Of a DNA stretch of 64,000 bases, positions 53,044-61,655 are shown piece after piece. The notes under the pieces are model-generated. The model saw only the letters and a list, made by a program, of their open reading frames with translations, was not told where the DNA came from and made no database searches. The position numbers and the translations under genes were made by a program. Where the stretch lies: positions 67,082 to 131,081 of the forward strand of contig DATHBD010000002.1 of assembly GCA_035296325.1 (NCBI GenBank), written 5' to 3'. Each line of letters begins with the position of its first letter. Position 1 is the first letter of the stretch. The DNA comes from DATHBD01 sp035296325 (GTDB taxonomy: Bacteria > Actinomycetota > Actinomycetes > Mycobacteriales > Micromonosporaceae).

Positions 53044-53796
53044 TCAGGGGAGGGCCAGTGAGGCGCCGTGCAGTGTGGCGTACCAAGGGCTCTCGGTGAA
53101 GGCCGGGCCCGTCTCCTCGCCGATGTAGACGTCGACGCTGCGGGTGCCGCCGAGGCCGGGGGTGAACTCGTCGGTGATGGTCCAGCGTGACGTGCGGAGC
53201 CTGTCGCACACGTGTGCTGCCACTGGGCTGCCGTCTTCGTCGCGACCGCAGGTGGCGATCGTGAATCGGGTGTCCGGCCGGATGACGTCGGTGTCGGCCG
53301 CGGCTGACTCGAACGGGCGCAGTGCGCTGCCACGGCTGTCGCGGGGCGCCTCGTCGATCCAGTAGCCGACGTCGAACGACCAGTTGAGGTACCGGCCGGC
53401 GGCGGTCCGGCCGGTACCCTCGTCCCGCACCGCGCGGACGAAACTGTCCGGGAAGGCGCCGAGGTCGGCGCGTCCGTTGGCGCAGTCCAGCTCGGCACAG
53501 CCGGTCACCCGGGTGGTGCTCCCGCTGTGGAATCGCTCGACCGCGGTGTAGTACACCGTCACGGTCCAGCCGAGGGAGGGTCGCGGCCGATGCGGGGACG
53601 CCAGGGCATCGCTGCCGGGCGGATCCGGCACGGAGTCGGGTGGGACGACTGGCGCCGGAGGTTGTCCGGACGGGGCGGCGGTGGCCGGTGCCGTCGCCGT
53701 GTCGGGGCGGGCCTGGTTACAGCCCGCGCCGATCACCTGCGCGGCGGCGAGCAGGGTTGCGACGCTCAGGGCGCGCGCAACGCGAGGTGGGGGCAC
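53044..53796 (-). CDS. exported 3D-domain-like protein
   Basis: A 250-residue exported protein. The first 26 residues form a signal with a possible lipobox (VIGAG-C), followed by a Pro-rich spacer. The C-terminal 170 residues contain TVTVYYTAVERFHSG, a central DTDVIRPDTRFTI and end DEFTPGLGGTRSVDVYIGEE, the spacing of the MltA/3D (three-Asp) double-psi fold found in peptidoglycan-lytic and Rpf-like proteins. The family call is tentative. GTG 53796 is the start. Confidence 0.6.
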   Translation of the reverse strand: MPPPRVARALSVATLLAAAQVIGAGCNQARPDTATAPATAAPSGQPPAPVVPPDSVPDPPGSDALASPHRPRPSLGWTVTVYYTAVERFHSGSTTRVTGCAELDCANGRADLGAFPDSFVRAVRDEGTGRTAAGRYLNWSFDVGYWIDEAPRDSRGSALRPFESAAADTDVIRPDTRFTIATCGRDEDGSPVAAHVCDRLRTSRWTITDEFTPGLGGTRSVDVYIGEETGPAFTESPWYATLHGASLALP

Positions 53797-53814
53797 AGGC
53801 TCATTGTCGGTGGC

Positions 53815-54312
53815 TCAGCGGTGCACCGGGTGCAGGATCACGTCGGAGAACCCGCCGTCGGAGACCACCGCGGTGGCGAACGTGCCGACCGGCTGCCGGC
53901 GTCGATCGGTGGGGGAGCCGGGGTTGACCAGTCGTATGCCCCCCGGCGTCGTGCTGTCCCAGGGAATGTGGCTGTGCCCGAAGACCAGGACATCAAGATC
54001 CGGGTACTGCAGGTCGCACCGTCGCTCGCGGCCCGCCGCCGAGCCGGTCTCGTGCACGACGCCGAGGCGTACCCCGGCCAGCTCCGCCACGGCGACCAGC
54101 GGCAGCCGGGCCCGCAGCGCCGGACCGTCGTTGTTGCCGTACACGCCGATCAGTCGAGCCGCCCGCGCCTGCACCGCGTCGAGTAGCGCCACGTCAACCC
54201 AGTCGCCGGCGTGCACCACGACATCGGCCGCCTCGATCGCCGCCCACAGCGCGGGTGGCAGATCACGTGCCCGCTTGGGTACGTGCGTGTCGGAGAGCAG
54301 GACCAGTCGCAC
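53815..54312 (-). CDS. YfcE-type metallophosphoesterase
   Basis: A 165-residue phosphodiesterase with all calcineurin-fold motifs: LSDTHVP, HAGDW, GNND, VVHETG and GHSHIP. GTG 54312 lies 8 bases after the stop of the upstream GAF-ANTAR gene, so the two form an operon. The substrate is not known for most YfcE-type enzymes. The open frame continues upstream only as a shadow. Confidence 0.88.
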   Translation of the reverse strand: MRLVLLSDTHVPKRARDLPPALWAAIEAADVVVHAGDWVDVALLDAVQARAARLIGVYGNNDGPALRARLPLVAVAELAGVRLGVVHETGSAAGRERRCDLQYPDLDVLVFGHSHIPWDSTTPGGIRLVNPGSPTDRRRQPVGTFATAVVSDGGFSDVILHPVHR

Positions 54313-54320
54313 GCGGACCG

Positions 54321-55052
54321 TCAGGCTTTGACCGAGCCGGAACGGTTGGTGACAGTGTCCACCAGACGCTGGGCCACCGCCGAGAGTGGCTGCCGCAGCG
54401 TGGTGGCCGCCTGCCGGAGGACCTGCAGCGCATCCTCCGCGGAGCAGGACCGCTGCGCCATGACGATGCCGATCGCTCGGTTGATCGTCTCGCCGTCGGC
54501 GAGCGCGGCGGTCAGCTCGTCGTTGAGTGACGCCTGCCGGGTGCGGTCGAGCACCGCCGCGACAAGCAGCCCGGCGTGTTCGGCGACGAGCATCGCCACG
54601 AGTTGGACATCCGGGGTCAGCACGTTGGGCGTGCCGACGTAGAGGTTGAGCGAGCCGATCACCTGGTCGTCGATGTCGACCGGGACCGCCAGCACTCCGT
54701 GCACGCCGTGCGAGCGCGCTGCCTCGAACCACTCCGGCCACCGGTCGTCGACCGAAATGTCCTGGCAGAGCACCATCTCCCGGGTTCGGATGGCGGTCAT
54801 GCACGGCCCGTCGGAGCTGGCGTACTGGATCTTGTCAAGCTCGTCGGGGAAGCCGTCCGAGGCAGCGGCGGTACGGGCGCCACCGGCACGGATCATCATC
54901 ACGCCACACCACGCCGGGCCCTCGATCAGGTCGACCGTGCTGTTGGCGACCCGGATCAACGCCTCGTCCAGGTCGTCGCTGGCTATGAGCTGTGCCGTGA
55001 GCTGTCGCAGCAGCGCGACGATCTCGACGACGTGCAGCCGCTCCGGATCCAT
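54321..55052 (-). CDS. GAF-ANTAR RNA-binding regulator
   Basis: A 243-residue antiterminator-type regulator. The N-terminal GAF domain (about 12-175) contains YASSDGPCMTAIRTREMVLCQDI and GVHGVLAVPVDIDDQVIGSLNLY. The C-terminal ANTAR domain (about 180-238) contains INRAIGIVMAQRSCSAEDAL and ends LVDTVTN. ANTAR proteins bind paired hairpins in nascent RNA. ATG 55052 is preferred over GTG 55058 because AGGAGG is correctly spaced for it. Confidence 0.9.
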   Translation of the reverse strand: MDPERLHVVEIVALLRQLTAQLIASDDLDEALIRVANSTVDLIEGPAWCGVMMIRAGGARTAAASDGFPDELDKIQYASSDGPCMTAIRTREMVLCQDISVDDRWPEWFEAARSHGVHGVLAVPVDIDDQVIGSLNLYVGTPNVLTPDVQLVAMLVAEHAGLLVAAVLDRTRQASLNDELTAALADGETINRAIGIVMAQRSCSAEDALQVLRQAATTLRQPLSAVAQRLVDTVTNRSGSVKA

Positions 55053-55135
55053 TCGCACCTCCTCCTACGGGCCAGGAGGTTTAGTACCCCGAATCGGGCC
55101 GAGATCACCTGTCGCAGAGGAGTATGCCCATGTTG

Positions 55136-55825
55136 TCAACGAACCGGCGCGGCCCCCCTGGCTCGAGTCAGGATGTCCGTCACGTCATCGTCACCCAATG
55201 GGGTGAAGTCGCGGTACCACAAACCGAGCGCGTGGAACTCCCGTGGACTGCGAACGTGCACGACGGCGTCGGCGTCGGCGCACAGGCAGTCGGCAGACTC
55301 TGCAGCGCAGACGGGTGCCGCGAAGACGAGGTGGGCCGGCTCCGCCTTGCGCAGCGCACGTACCGCCGCGCGAGCCACCACGCTGGGGGTGAGCCCGTCG
55401 TCGACCACCACGACGGTACGTCCGGCGATGGCGGGCGCGGTCCGCCCGCCGCGGTAGCGGTCCTGCCGGGTCTGCAACTGGGCCCGGGCCCGCTGCACGG
55501 CCGGGCCCACATCGCCCAGGGAGAGACCGGCGCTTGCCAACGCATCATGATCGAATACCGGTGGACCATCTTCCGCGATGGCGCCGATGCCGAAGTCGGG
55601 CTGCCACGGCAGACCGATGCGGCAGGCGATGAGCAGGTCGAAGTCCGCGCGCAACGCCGAGGCAACCTCGACGGCGACCGGAACGCCGCCGCGTGGCAGT
55701 GCCAGGACAAGGGCGGGTGCCTGCTCCCCGGCGAGGACGCTGGTGAGGTGCTGCATCACCTCGGCGCCGAGCTCACGACCGGCGGTGGCCCGGTCGGCGA
55801 AGCGCTCGTTGTCAGGCGGCCACAT
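55136..55825 (-). CDS. type I phosphoribosyltransferase-like protein
   Basis: A 229-residue PRT-fold protein: LALPRGGVPVAVEVASAL at the N-terminus and the PRPP loop VVVVDDGLTPSVVARAAVRAL. The same fold occurs in mycobacterial Rv0571c and in Rv2030c, both in the DosR regulon. There is no erythromycin-esterase domain here. It starts 14 bases before the end of a small upstream frame (55812-56024), suggesting coupling. Confidence 0.85.
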   Translation of the reverse strand: MWPPDNERFADRATAGRELGAEVMQHLTSVLAGEQAPALVLALPRGGVPVAVEVASALRADFDLLIACRIGLPWQPDFGIGAIAEDGPPVFDHDALASAGLSLGDVGPAVQRARAQLQTRQDRYRGGRTAPAIAGRTVVVVDDGLTPSVVARAAVRALRKAEPAHLVFAAPVCAAESADCLCADADAVVHVRSPREFHALGLWYRDFTPLGDDDVTDILTRARGAAPVR

Positions 55826-56024
55826 GGCAGCGCGCCTTCGGCTGGGCGGTCGGCACTGCTGCCGCCGCTGTGTCTGTGCTGTCCGCGCTGTGCGTTGGGC
55901 GCATGGGAACGGACACCCCCTCTCGACTCAGCCGCGTGACGCCGTAGCCGTACGGCAGTCGCGGGCGTGGAAACCACGCCGCCAGGCCTGGCGTCAGAGT
56001 ACGCCGGTAACGGTCTGTAGACAT
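55812..56024 (-). CDS. possible small protein upstream of the phosphoribosyltransferase
   Basis: A 70-residue basic frame starting ATG 56024, overlapping the next start by 14 bases. Codon third positions are mostly G/C but the ribosome-binding site is weak (GCGAAG) and no family is recognised. The remaining intergenic stretch to 56116 includes the palindrome CGTGG-AAA-CCACG near 55969 inside this frame. It may be a regulatory leader instead of a gene. Confidence 0.35.
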   Translation of the reverse strand: MSTDRYRRTLTPGLAAWFPRPRLPYGYGVTRLSREGVSVPMRPTHSADSTDTAAAAVPTAQPKARCHVAA

Positions 56025-56116
56025 CGGCTTCGCGCTCAGTTCGCACTATCCGAGGTCCTCGGCCGGGTGATTCGGTGCCAGGTGTGGAGCATTGAGCGGT
56101 TGGGAACCCTTCGAGT

Positions 56117-56608
56117 GTGCTGCAAAAGATCCTGTCCGTGGGCGCGGTGCCGGCCGTCCTCGCCGGGCACCGGTCGGCCGGCCGGCGGATCGTGTTCACC
56201 AACGGCTGTTTCGACGTGCTGCACCGGGGTCACGTGGAGTACCTGGCCGCCGCCAGGGAACTCGGCGACGTGCTGATCGTCGGGCTGAACTCCGACGCGT
56301 CGGTACGTCGGCTCAAGGGACCACCCCGCCCGGTCAACCCGGCCGAGGACCGGGCCATCGTGCTCGCCGCCCTGGCCAGCGTCGACCACGTCGTCGAGTT
56401 CGGCGATGACACGCCGGCACGGCTGATCGAGTCGGTCCGCCCGGATGTGTACGTCAAGGGCGGCGACTACCGCCTCGAGACGCTGCCGGAAGCTGCCCAG
56501 ATCGCTCGGCTGGGCGGCCGGGTGGCACTGCTCGACTTCCTGCCCGGTCGGTCGACGACCGCGCTGGTCGATCGCATCCGGCGAGCTTCCGCCGCGCCGG
56601 GTGGGTAG
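56117..56608 (+). CDS. HldE C-terminal-type nucleotidyltransferase
   Basis: A 163-residue stand-alone cytidylyltransferase-fold enzyme with IVFTNGCFDVLHRGHVEYL (HxGH) and IVGLNSDASVRRLKG, YVKGGDY and LLDFLPGRSTTALV, closest to the ADP-heptose-forming domain of HldE/RfaE2. Gram-positive actinobacteria lack LPS heptose, so it probably activates a sugar phosphate for a secondary metabolite, glycoprotein or wall polymer. GTG 56117 has no clear ribosome-binding site. No kinase domain is beside it. Confidence 0.88.
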   Translation: MLQKILSVGAVPAVLAGHRSAGRRIVFTNGCFDVLHRGHVEYLAAARELGDVLIVGLNSDASVRRLKGPPRPVNPAEDRAIVLAALASVDHVVEFGDDTPARLIESVRPDVYVKGGDYRLETLPEAAQIARLGGRVALLDFLPGRSTTALVDRIRRASAAPGG

Positions 56609-56655
56609 ATCCAGTCGCGGAGGCTGTCCAGCCCGGGATCGCTCATGATTGGGGC

Positions 56656-57144
56656 GTGGCCGAATCCGTACCGCTGCTCGCGATCTTCGATATTGACGGG
56701 GTCGTCGCCGATGTCCGGCACCGGCTACCGCACCTGGCGCGGCAGCCGAAGAACTGGGCCGGGTTCTTCGCGGCGGCCCACCGCGACCCACCGCTCGCCG
56801 AGGGCGTCGCGCTGGCGCGGGAGTACGGCGCGACGCATCACCTCGTCTGGCTCACCGGGCGCCCGGAGCGCCTGCGGGGGGTCACCGTGGCCTGGCTGGC
56901 GGCGCTGGACCTGCCGCACGAGTGGCTGCTGATGCGCCCGGCGAACGACCGGAGCGCGGCGCGCCTTTTCAAGGAGCGCCAGATCGCCTACCTCGGTCGG
57001 GAGGCCCGCGTCGACATCGTGGTCGACGACGACCCGGATGTGGTGGCGCGACTGCGTGGGGCGGGCTGGCCGGTCCGGCATGCCGACTGGGTGCCGTACC
57101 GGGAACCGCTCCGGCGGGCGCAGGAGCGGGACGGTCGTACCTGA
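56656..57144 (+). CDS. HAD-superfamily phosphatase (polynucleotide-kinase-phosphatase-like)
   Basis: A 162-residue HAD hydrolase with motif I FDIDGVVADVRHR, motif II WLTGRPERL and motif IV VDIVVDDDPDVV, intact. The layout resembles the 3'-phosphatase domain of polynucleotide kinases. CATGAT lies 6 bases before GTG 56656; there is no Shine-Dalgarno. It follows the nucleotidyltransferase after 47 bases. Confidence 0.85.
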   Translation: MAESVPLLAIFDIDGVVADVRHRLPHLARQPKNWAGFFAAAHRDPPLAEGVALAREYGATHHLVWLTGRPERLRGVTVAWLAALDLPHEWLLMRPANDRSAARLFKERQIAYLGREARVDIVVDDDPDVVARLRGAGWPVRHADWVPYREPLRRAQERDGRT

Positions 57145-57330
57145 CCACCGTCCGTAGCCGACGGTAGCGCCGCGGTGCCCAGTGGTAGCGACCGATGCCG
57201 GTGAGTCACGGGATGGGTCGGGCCGGTCCGTGTCGCGTCGCCTGGTAGGGCTGACTCTGCGTGCATTGGCGTTCCGCCCGCGGACTCTTCAGCCGATGAC
57301 TTGAGTGCGGCATGGTTGCAGACTGGGTGC

Positions 57331-58284
57331 ATGTACAGCCTGGTCAGTGCCCCGGTCCTTGGATACGATCTCGCTCGCCTGCAGGGTGGGTCGGCAGTTG
57401 CCGGCATCCTGCTCCGAGCGATGACCCTCACGCCGAGTGAGCTTACCGCCGTTGCGGCCGGTCCCGTCGATGACGACGAGCGGGCCGAGCTGTGGTCGGA
57501 CGTGGAGGTCGCCGCACAGCGGCGTCGCGAGCTGCGCGAGCAGTCCGCGGCAGCCGAGCTCGCCCTCGGCGCGGATCCCGGCGGCGAGCCCAGCCTCGAG
57601 TTGGCCGGCGCGTTGACGGTCATGGAGCGCACCCCGTTGGGCACCGTCGACGGGCTGCTGCACTGCGTGCGCCACGACGTGCTGGACTGGACCTGGCGTG
57701 CCGGGCTACCCCGCCAGCGGCACCGCACCGGCGGCTCGGCAGAGCCGGCCCGCACCGAGCAGAGCATGCCGGCCGGGCGGGCCACCGCCGTGCTGTGCGA
57801 CGCGCTGGCCGCCGCGTACCTCGTCGACCTCCTGCCGCAGTCCTCCTCCCGGCGCCTGGCTGCGGCCTGGGCCGGCGTGGAGTCCACGCTGCCGGTGCAG
57901 CCCGCGGATCTGGGGCCACAGCAGGACGTCATCAAGCGCGTGCTGGGACGCGTCGCAGGGCTGCCCGCAGCGGATCTCACCGGGCTGGTCCGAGCCTCCG
58001 ACAACACCCGCGCCGCGCTGACGGACTGGGCGCCGGCCGTGCATGCGGCCTCGTGGGCGGTCTTCCTGTCCGGGCGCACCCGCGCCGCCGCCGCTGCTCA
58101 GATGTTGCTCGTGGCAGCCGTGGACCATGCCGGAATCACGGTCGCCGACCGGGCCGGCGGCGTCTGGAACCTGCTCAGCGGCGCCGTGCAGGCACTTGTG
58201 GTCCGCGATCTGCTCGACACGCACACGTACCACCGGCTGCTCGACCCGTTCCTGGCCGGGCTCGGGCCGATCCCGCGGCGCTGA
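57331..58284 (+). CDS. hypothetical helical protein
   Basis: A 317-residue predominantly helical protein rich in Ala, Leu and Arg with no signal peptide, membrane helix or recognised motif. Repeated short segments such as ATAVLCDALAAAYLVDLLP and WAVFLSGRTRAAAAAQMLLVAAVDHAG suggest a helical bundle. It lies immediately upstream of a pseudo-receiver gene (58-base gap) and close to flagellar-type genes, so the two may be co-transcribed. ATG 57331 is used; ten further codons upstream are open. Confidence 0.65.
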   Translation: MYSLVSAPVLGYDLARLQGGSAVAGILLRAMTLTPSELTAVAAGPVDDDERAELWSDVEVAAQRRRELREQSAAAELALGADPGGEPSLELAGALTVMERTPLGTVDGLLHCVRHDVLDWTWRAGLPRQRHRTGGSAEPARTEQSMPAGRATAVLCDALAAAYLVDLLPQSSSRRLAAAWAGVESTLPVQPADLGPQQDVIKRVLGRVAGLPAADLTGLVRASDNTRAALTDWAPAVHAASWAVFLSGRTRAAAAAQMLLVAAVDHAGITVADRAGGVWNLLSGAVQALVVRDLLDTHTYHRLLDPFLAGLGPIPRR

Positions 58285-58342
58285 CCGCGGCGGGCGTACG
58301 GCTGCACGGATCTTGTTGAACCATCAGCGAGGGGGTGCCGGG

Positions 58343-58744
58343 ATGCTGGCGTTGGTCATTGACGAATCGTCCCTGATGCGGATGATCCTGAAGCGCACGG
58401 TGACGCCACTGGGATTCGACGTCATCGAGGTGCGCGGCGCGGCCGAGGCGGTGGAGCTGCTCGCGCGCCTGCAACGCGCCCCCGATCTTGCACTGGTCGC
58501 CTGGAACAGTCCCCAGATGGACGTCGCGGAATTCATCGAGACCGTCCGGGCTGACCCCAAGCTGGCCTTCATGACGCTGGTGATGGTGACCAGCGAGAGC
58601 GATCAGCGGCAGGCGCTGCACGCCCTTGCCGGTGCCGCACACGGGCATGTCATCAGATCGTTCACCGCCAATGCGAGGGACGAGAACCTGGTCCTTCTCG
58701 GGTTGGTGCCGACCGTCACCTGGCCGGTGCGGCTCGCGGTTTGA
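58343..58744 (+). CDS. CheY-like pseudo-receiver
   Basis: A 133-residue single receiver domain that cannot be phosphorylated in the usual way. Asp7-Glu8 of the acid pocket are present (VIDES), but the phospho-acceptor Asp is replaced by Ala53 (LALVAWNSPQMD) and the conserved Lys by Arg105 (VIRSF). Thr83 is kept. It may act as a constitutive or protein-protein switch. GAGGGGG lies 8 bases before ATG 58343. Its neighbours include flagellar-type genes. Confidence 0.85.
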   Translation: MLALVIDESSLMRMILKRTVTPLGFDVIEVRGAAEAVELLARLQRAPDLALVAWNSPQMDVAEFIETVRADPKLAFMTLVMVTSESDQRQALHALAGAAHGHVIRSFTANARDENLVLLGLVPTVTWPVRLAV

Positions 58745-58786
58745 GCCGATCGCGCCGGCCATCGCGGGGTGCGGAATACTCGGCCC

Positions 58787-59341
58787 GTGACGACGCATCC
58801 GCATCCGGTCGTCGTGGCGGTCAGCCGCGACGGGGAGCACCGCTTCAGCAAGCAGGTGGTCCACGAAATCCAGTTGCTGGCCGGGCTGGGCGTCGAGGGT
58901 GACGCCCATGCCGGCGTCACCGTGCAGCACCGGTCGCGGGTCGCCGCCGACCCCTCCCAACCCAATCTCCGCCAGGTCCACCTGATCCACACGGAGCTTC
59001 ACGCCGAGCTGCGCGAGCAGGGTTTCGCTGTGGCGCCGGGTGAACTCGGCGAAAACGTCACGACCGCGGGCATCGACCTGCTGGGTCTGCCGCGCGGGGC
59101 GGTGCTGCGGGTCGGGTCACAGGCGGTCCTGGAGGTCACCGGGCTGCGCAACCCCTGCAATCAGATCAACGGCTTCCAGCCCGGCCTGCTCAAGTCGGTC
59201 CTGGTCGCCGACGACGCCGGGCGGGTCATCCGCAAGGCCGGAATCATGGCTGTCGTCCGTCGCGGTGGGCCGATCCGGCCAGGCGATGCCATTACGGTTG
59301 AGCGGCCCGAAGGTCCGCACCAGCCGCTCGACCGCGTGTGA
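58787..59341 (+). CDS. MOSC-domain protein
   Basis: A 184-residue stand-alone MOSC protein. The sulfur-carrying Cys is visible in GLRNPCNQINGFQPGLL, with GVEGDAHAGVTVQHRSR and APGELGENVTTAGIDL before it. MOSC proteins handle molybdenum-cofactor-linked sulfur or reduce N-hydroxylated compounds (YiiM-like). GTG 58787 has no ribosome-binding site, compatible with a leaderless message. Confidence 0.88.
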   Translation: MTTHPHPVVVAVSRDGEHRFSKQVVHEIQLLAGLGVEGDAHAGVTVQHRSRVAADPSQPNLRQVHLIHTELHAELREQGFAVAPGELGENVTTAGIDLLGLPRGAVLRVGSQAVLEVTGLRNPCNQINGFQPGLLKSVLVADDAGRVIRKAGIMAVVRRGGPIRPGDAITVERPEGPHQPLDRV

Positions 59342-59376
59342 CCTCGTCCGCGTCATTACCCGGCGTCGTTCGTGGA

Positions 59377-60291
59377 TCAGCCGACCCGGGTGGCGGTGGA
59401 GCGGACCGGCAGGCCCGACTGGTCGGTCACATCAAGGCGGCTACGTAGGTCACCCTGCGCCGCGATCTGGGCGTAGTACGCCTCGCGGCGACGGGCCACG
59501 CACCCCTCCTGGCGGTCGCCGGGCTCGAGCATCGCGGGATCGAGGTTGGCGTTGAGGCCATCCCTGAGCAGGATCAACGCTTCGGCGCGCAGCTGGGATA
59601 TCCGCGACTCGCTCACGCCGAGCTGGTCGGCGATGTCCTGCATCGCGCGCTCGTCGAAGAAGTACGCCTCGACGACCAGGCGCAGCCGCTCCGGTAGCGA
59701 CCTGACGGCGTGGTGCAGGTAGCCGATGCGCTCGCGGTGCAGCAGCAGGTCCTCAGGGCCGGCGGCGCGTTCGGGCACCAGGTCCTCGGCTGAGCCCGCG
59801 GTGAAGCCCTGGAGGCTGAGGACCACCGCGCGCTGCACATCTTCGTTCACCGACTGGATCTGCTGGACGGCGCAGCCGAGCGACTCGGCCAGCTCACCCT
59901 GCGTCGGGGTGCGGCCCAGGGTGCCGGTCAGTGCCTGCGCGGCATTGTCGATCTTGCGCGCCTGGCTGCGCACAGAGCGGCTGGCCCAGTCCAGACCGCG
60001 CAACTCGTCGAGGAGCGCGCCCCGGATGCGGCTGCTGGCGAAGCCGCCGAACGGCGTACCGCGGTCCGGGTCGAAGCCCTTGGCCGCGCCAGCGAGGGCC
60101 GCCATCCCTGCGGAGATGAGATCCTCCCGGCTGACGTGGGCCGGTAGCCGGCTGAGCATCTCCCGGACCAGATGCCCGACCAGGGGCAGGTGGGCACGGA
60201 CCAGCTCGTCGATCATGCGAGCGTCCAGCCGGCCCGCAGGAGCGGTCGGTGCGGCCGCGGACGGGGCGAGGGTGCTGGAGGTGATCGTCAA
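59377..60291 (-). CDS. FliA/SigB-type sigma factor (sigma-28 family)
   Basis: A 304-residue sigma-70-family factor with regions 2, 3 and 4: LVREMLSRLPAHVSREDLISAGMAAL and GTPFGGFASSRIRGALLDELR (region 2), RSVRSQARKIDNAAQALTGTLG (region 3), and MQDIADQLGVSESRISQLRAEAL (region 4). The pattern matches FliA of flagellated actinomycetes. TTG 60291 is chosen because AGAGG is spaced 6 bases upstream; an ATG at 60366 is also in frame. A tail of about 60 residues follows region 4. It is divergent from flgN. Confidence 0.88.
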   Translation of the reverse strand: MTITSSTLAPSAAAPTAPAGRLDARMIDELVRAHLPLVGHLVREMLSRLPAHVSREDLISAGMAALAGAAKGFDPDRGTPFGGFASSRIRGALLDELRGLDWASRSVRSQARKIDNAAQALTGTLGRTPTQGELAESLGCAVQQIQSVNEDVQRAVVLSLQGFTAGSAEDLVPERAAGPEDLLLHRERIGYLHHAVRSLPERLRLVVEAYFFDERAMQDIADQLGVSESRISQLRAEALILLRDGLNANLDPAMLEPGDRQEGCVARRREAYYAQIAAQGDLRSRLDVTDQSGLPVRSTATRVG

Positions 60292-60481
60292 GGCGAACCT
60301 CTTCTTGGGCGAATGGTCGTGCCGATTCGGCCTGGCAAGAAGAAGCGTCGTTGACGTTGAGTACATGGTCGGTGCTGCAAAGTTGCGGGTCGGTTGTCCT
60401 CAGACCCCAGCGCCGGATGCCGACTGGGGCTGTACCGACCGGCGAACCACACGGCATGCCGGTCCGGGAGAAGGGCACGAT

Positions 60482-60964
60482 ATGAGCCTCGCGGATCTGT
60501 CCAGCATCCTGTGGCGTGAGCGGGAACTGCTCGAACTGCTCCTGTTCAAGTTGGAGGAGGAGCAATTGATCCTCGCTACCTCGCGCCCTCGCTGGCTGGC
60601 GCACGCCACTCGCGAAGTCGAGGTGGTGCTGGACCAGATCCGGCGCACCGAGGTGCTGCGGGCAACCGAGGTGCAGGGCGTCGGCGATGAGTTGGGCTGC
60701 GGTGACAACCCGAGCCTCACCGAGCTGGCCGAGCGCTCCCCGGAGCCGTGGAGCGATCTGCTCCGCGAGCACCGCAGAACGTTCGTGCGGCTCACGACCG
60801 AGGTCGCCGAGCTGGCGGAGGCCAACCAGGGCCTGTTGACCAGCGGCCAGCGCGCGGTGCGCGATGCCATGCTGGTGCTCACCGAGAACGTGGAGTCCTA
60901 TGACCGACGCGGCGAGACCGTGGCCACCGGCCCGCTTCCCCGACTGCTTGATGCGGCGATGTAA
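60482..60964 (+). CDS. FlgN-like flagellar chaperone
   Basis: A 160-residue all-helical protein matching FlgN (ILWRERELLELLLFKLEEEQL, then LREHRRTFVRLTTEVAELAEANQGLL), the export chaperone of hook-associated proteins FlgK and FlgL. AGAAGG is upstream of ATG 60482. It overlaps the truncated flgL gene by TAATG. The expected flgK is not present between them. Confidence 0.82.
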   Translation: MSLADLSSILWRERELLELLLFKLEEEQLILATSRPRWLAHATREVEVVLDQIRRTEVLRATEVQGVGDELGCGDNPSLTELAERSPEPWSDLLREHRRTFVRLTTEVAELAEANQGLLTSGQRAVRDAMLVLTENVESYDRRGETVATGPLPRLLDAAM

Positions 60965-61518
60965 TGGGGGGCGCGATCGGTGAGGTGGCGCCCCAGAAGC
61001 ATCAGCACGACGCCGATGACCGCTCGGGCTGGCTCGAGCTGGCCAGCACCGCGCTGACCGGCGTCCTGGTCCATACCGGCCGGGCTCGGGACCTTGCGCT
61101 GCAGGGAATCTCGTCCGGCCGGTCCGGGTCGGGGGAGGACCGGGCCGCGCTCGCCGCCGAGGTGGACGCCATCCGGCTGACCACCATCGGGTTGACGACC
61201 ACCACCTTCCAGGGCCGGCCGTTGTTCGCCGGTGCGCCCCTCGGCGCTGAGGTGTTCGGCACCGACGACACACACCTCTTCGCGGTGCTGGCCGATATCG
61301 CTGCGGCCCTGCGGCACGACCCATCCGCTCTGCCCGAATCACTGACCCGCCTGGACGCGGTCGTCAGGGCGCTGCAGGCGGCGGCGCGCGCGGTCCGCCC
61401 CCGCACCGACCGGCCGAGGAGCATCATCGATCTGCAGCTTGAGCAGGCGTCGTATCAGGTCGCGCTCGCGTCGGCGGCCAAGGTGATTCAGCCGTCGCTG
61501 ACGGACTTCCTTCGATGA
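60964..61518 (+). CDS. truncated FlgL/flagellin-like protein
   Basis: A 184-residue remnant of hook-filament junction protein FlgL (normally about 300). The central helix region LASTALTGVLVHTGRARDLALQGIS and EVDAIRLTTIGLTTTTFQGRPLF, and the C-terminal helix LQLEQASYQVALASAAKVIQPSLTDFLR segment, are clear. The N-terminal 50-60 residues (D0 helix needed for export and assembly) and most of the variable middle domain are missing. It is translationally coupled to flgN. It cannot build a normal junction. Confidence 0.8.
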   Translation: MGGAIGEVAPQKHQHDADDRSGWLELASTALTGVLVHTGRARDLALQGISSGRSGSGEDRAALAAEVDAIRLTTIGLTTTTFQGRPLFAGAPLGAEVFGTDDTHLFAVLADIAAALRHDPSALPESLTRLDAVVRALQAAARAVRPRTDRPRSIIDLQLEQASYQVALASAAKVIQPSLTDFLR

Positions 61519-61655
61519 CGTCGGGTGTGGTGGACCCCTCGTCGCGCGGGGCGGTGCAGCTCATCCTGAGCGGAAGTGGCTTGCCGATCCGGGCGCCCCT
61601 CGGGCTGCCTCAAATGGGGTAGTCTTCGCGTATCGCCCAACCGAGGGAGCGGCTC

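Noticed and set aside
60301..60345. Sigma-28-type promoter before flgN (GCCGATTC resembling GCCGATAA)
   Set aside because: The nearest -35-like TCAAGG is 23 bases away, too far for a sigma-28 promoter.
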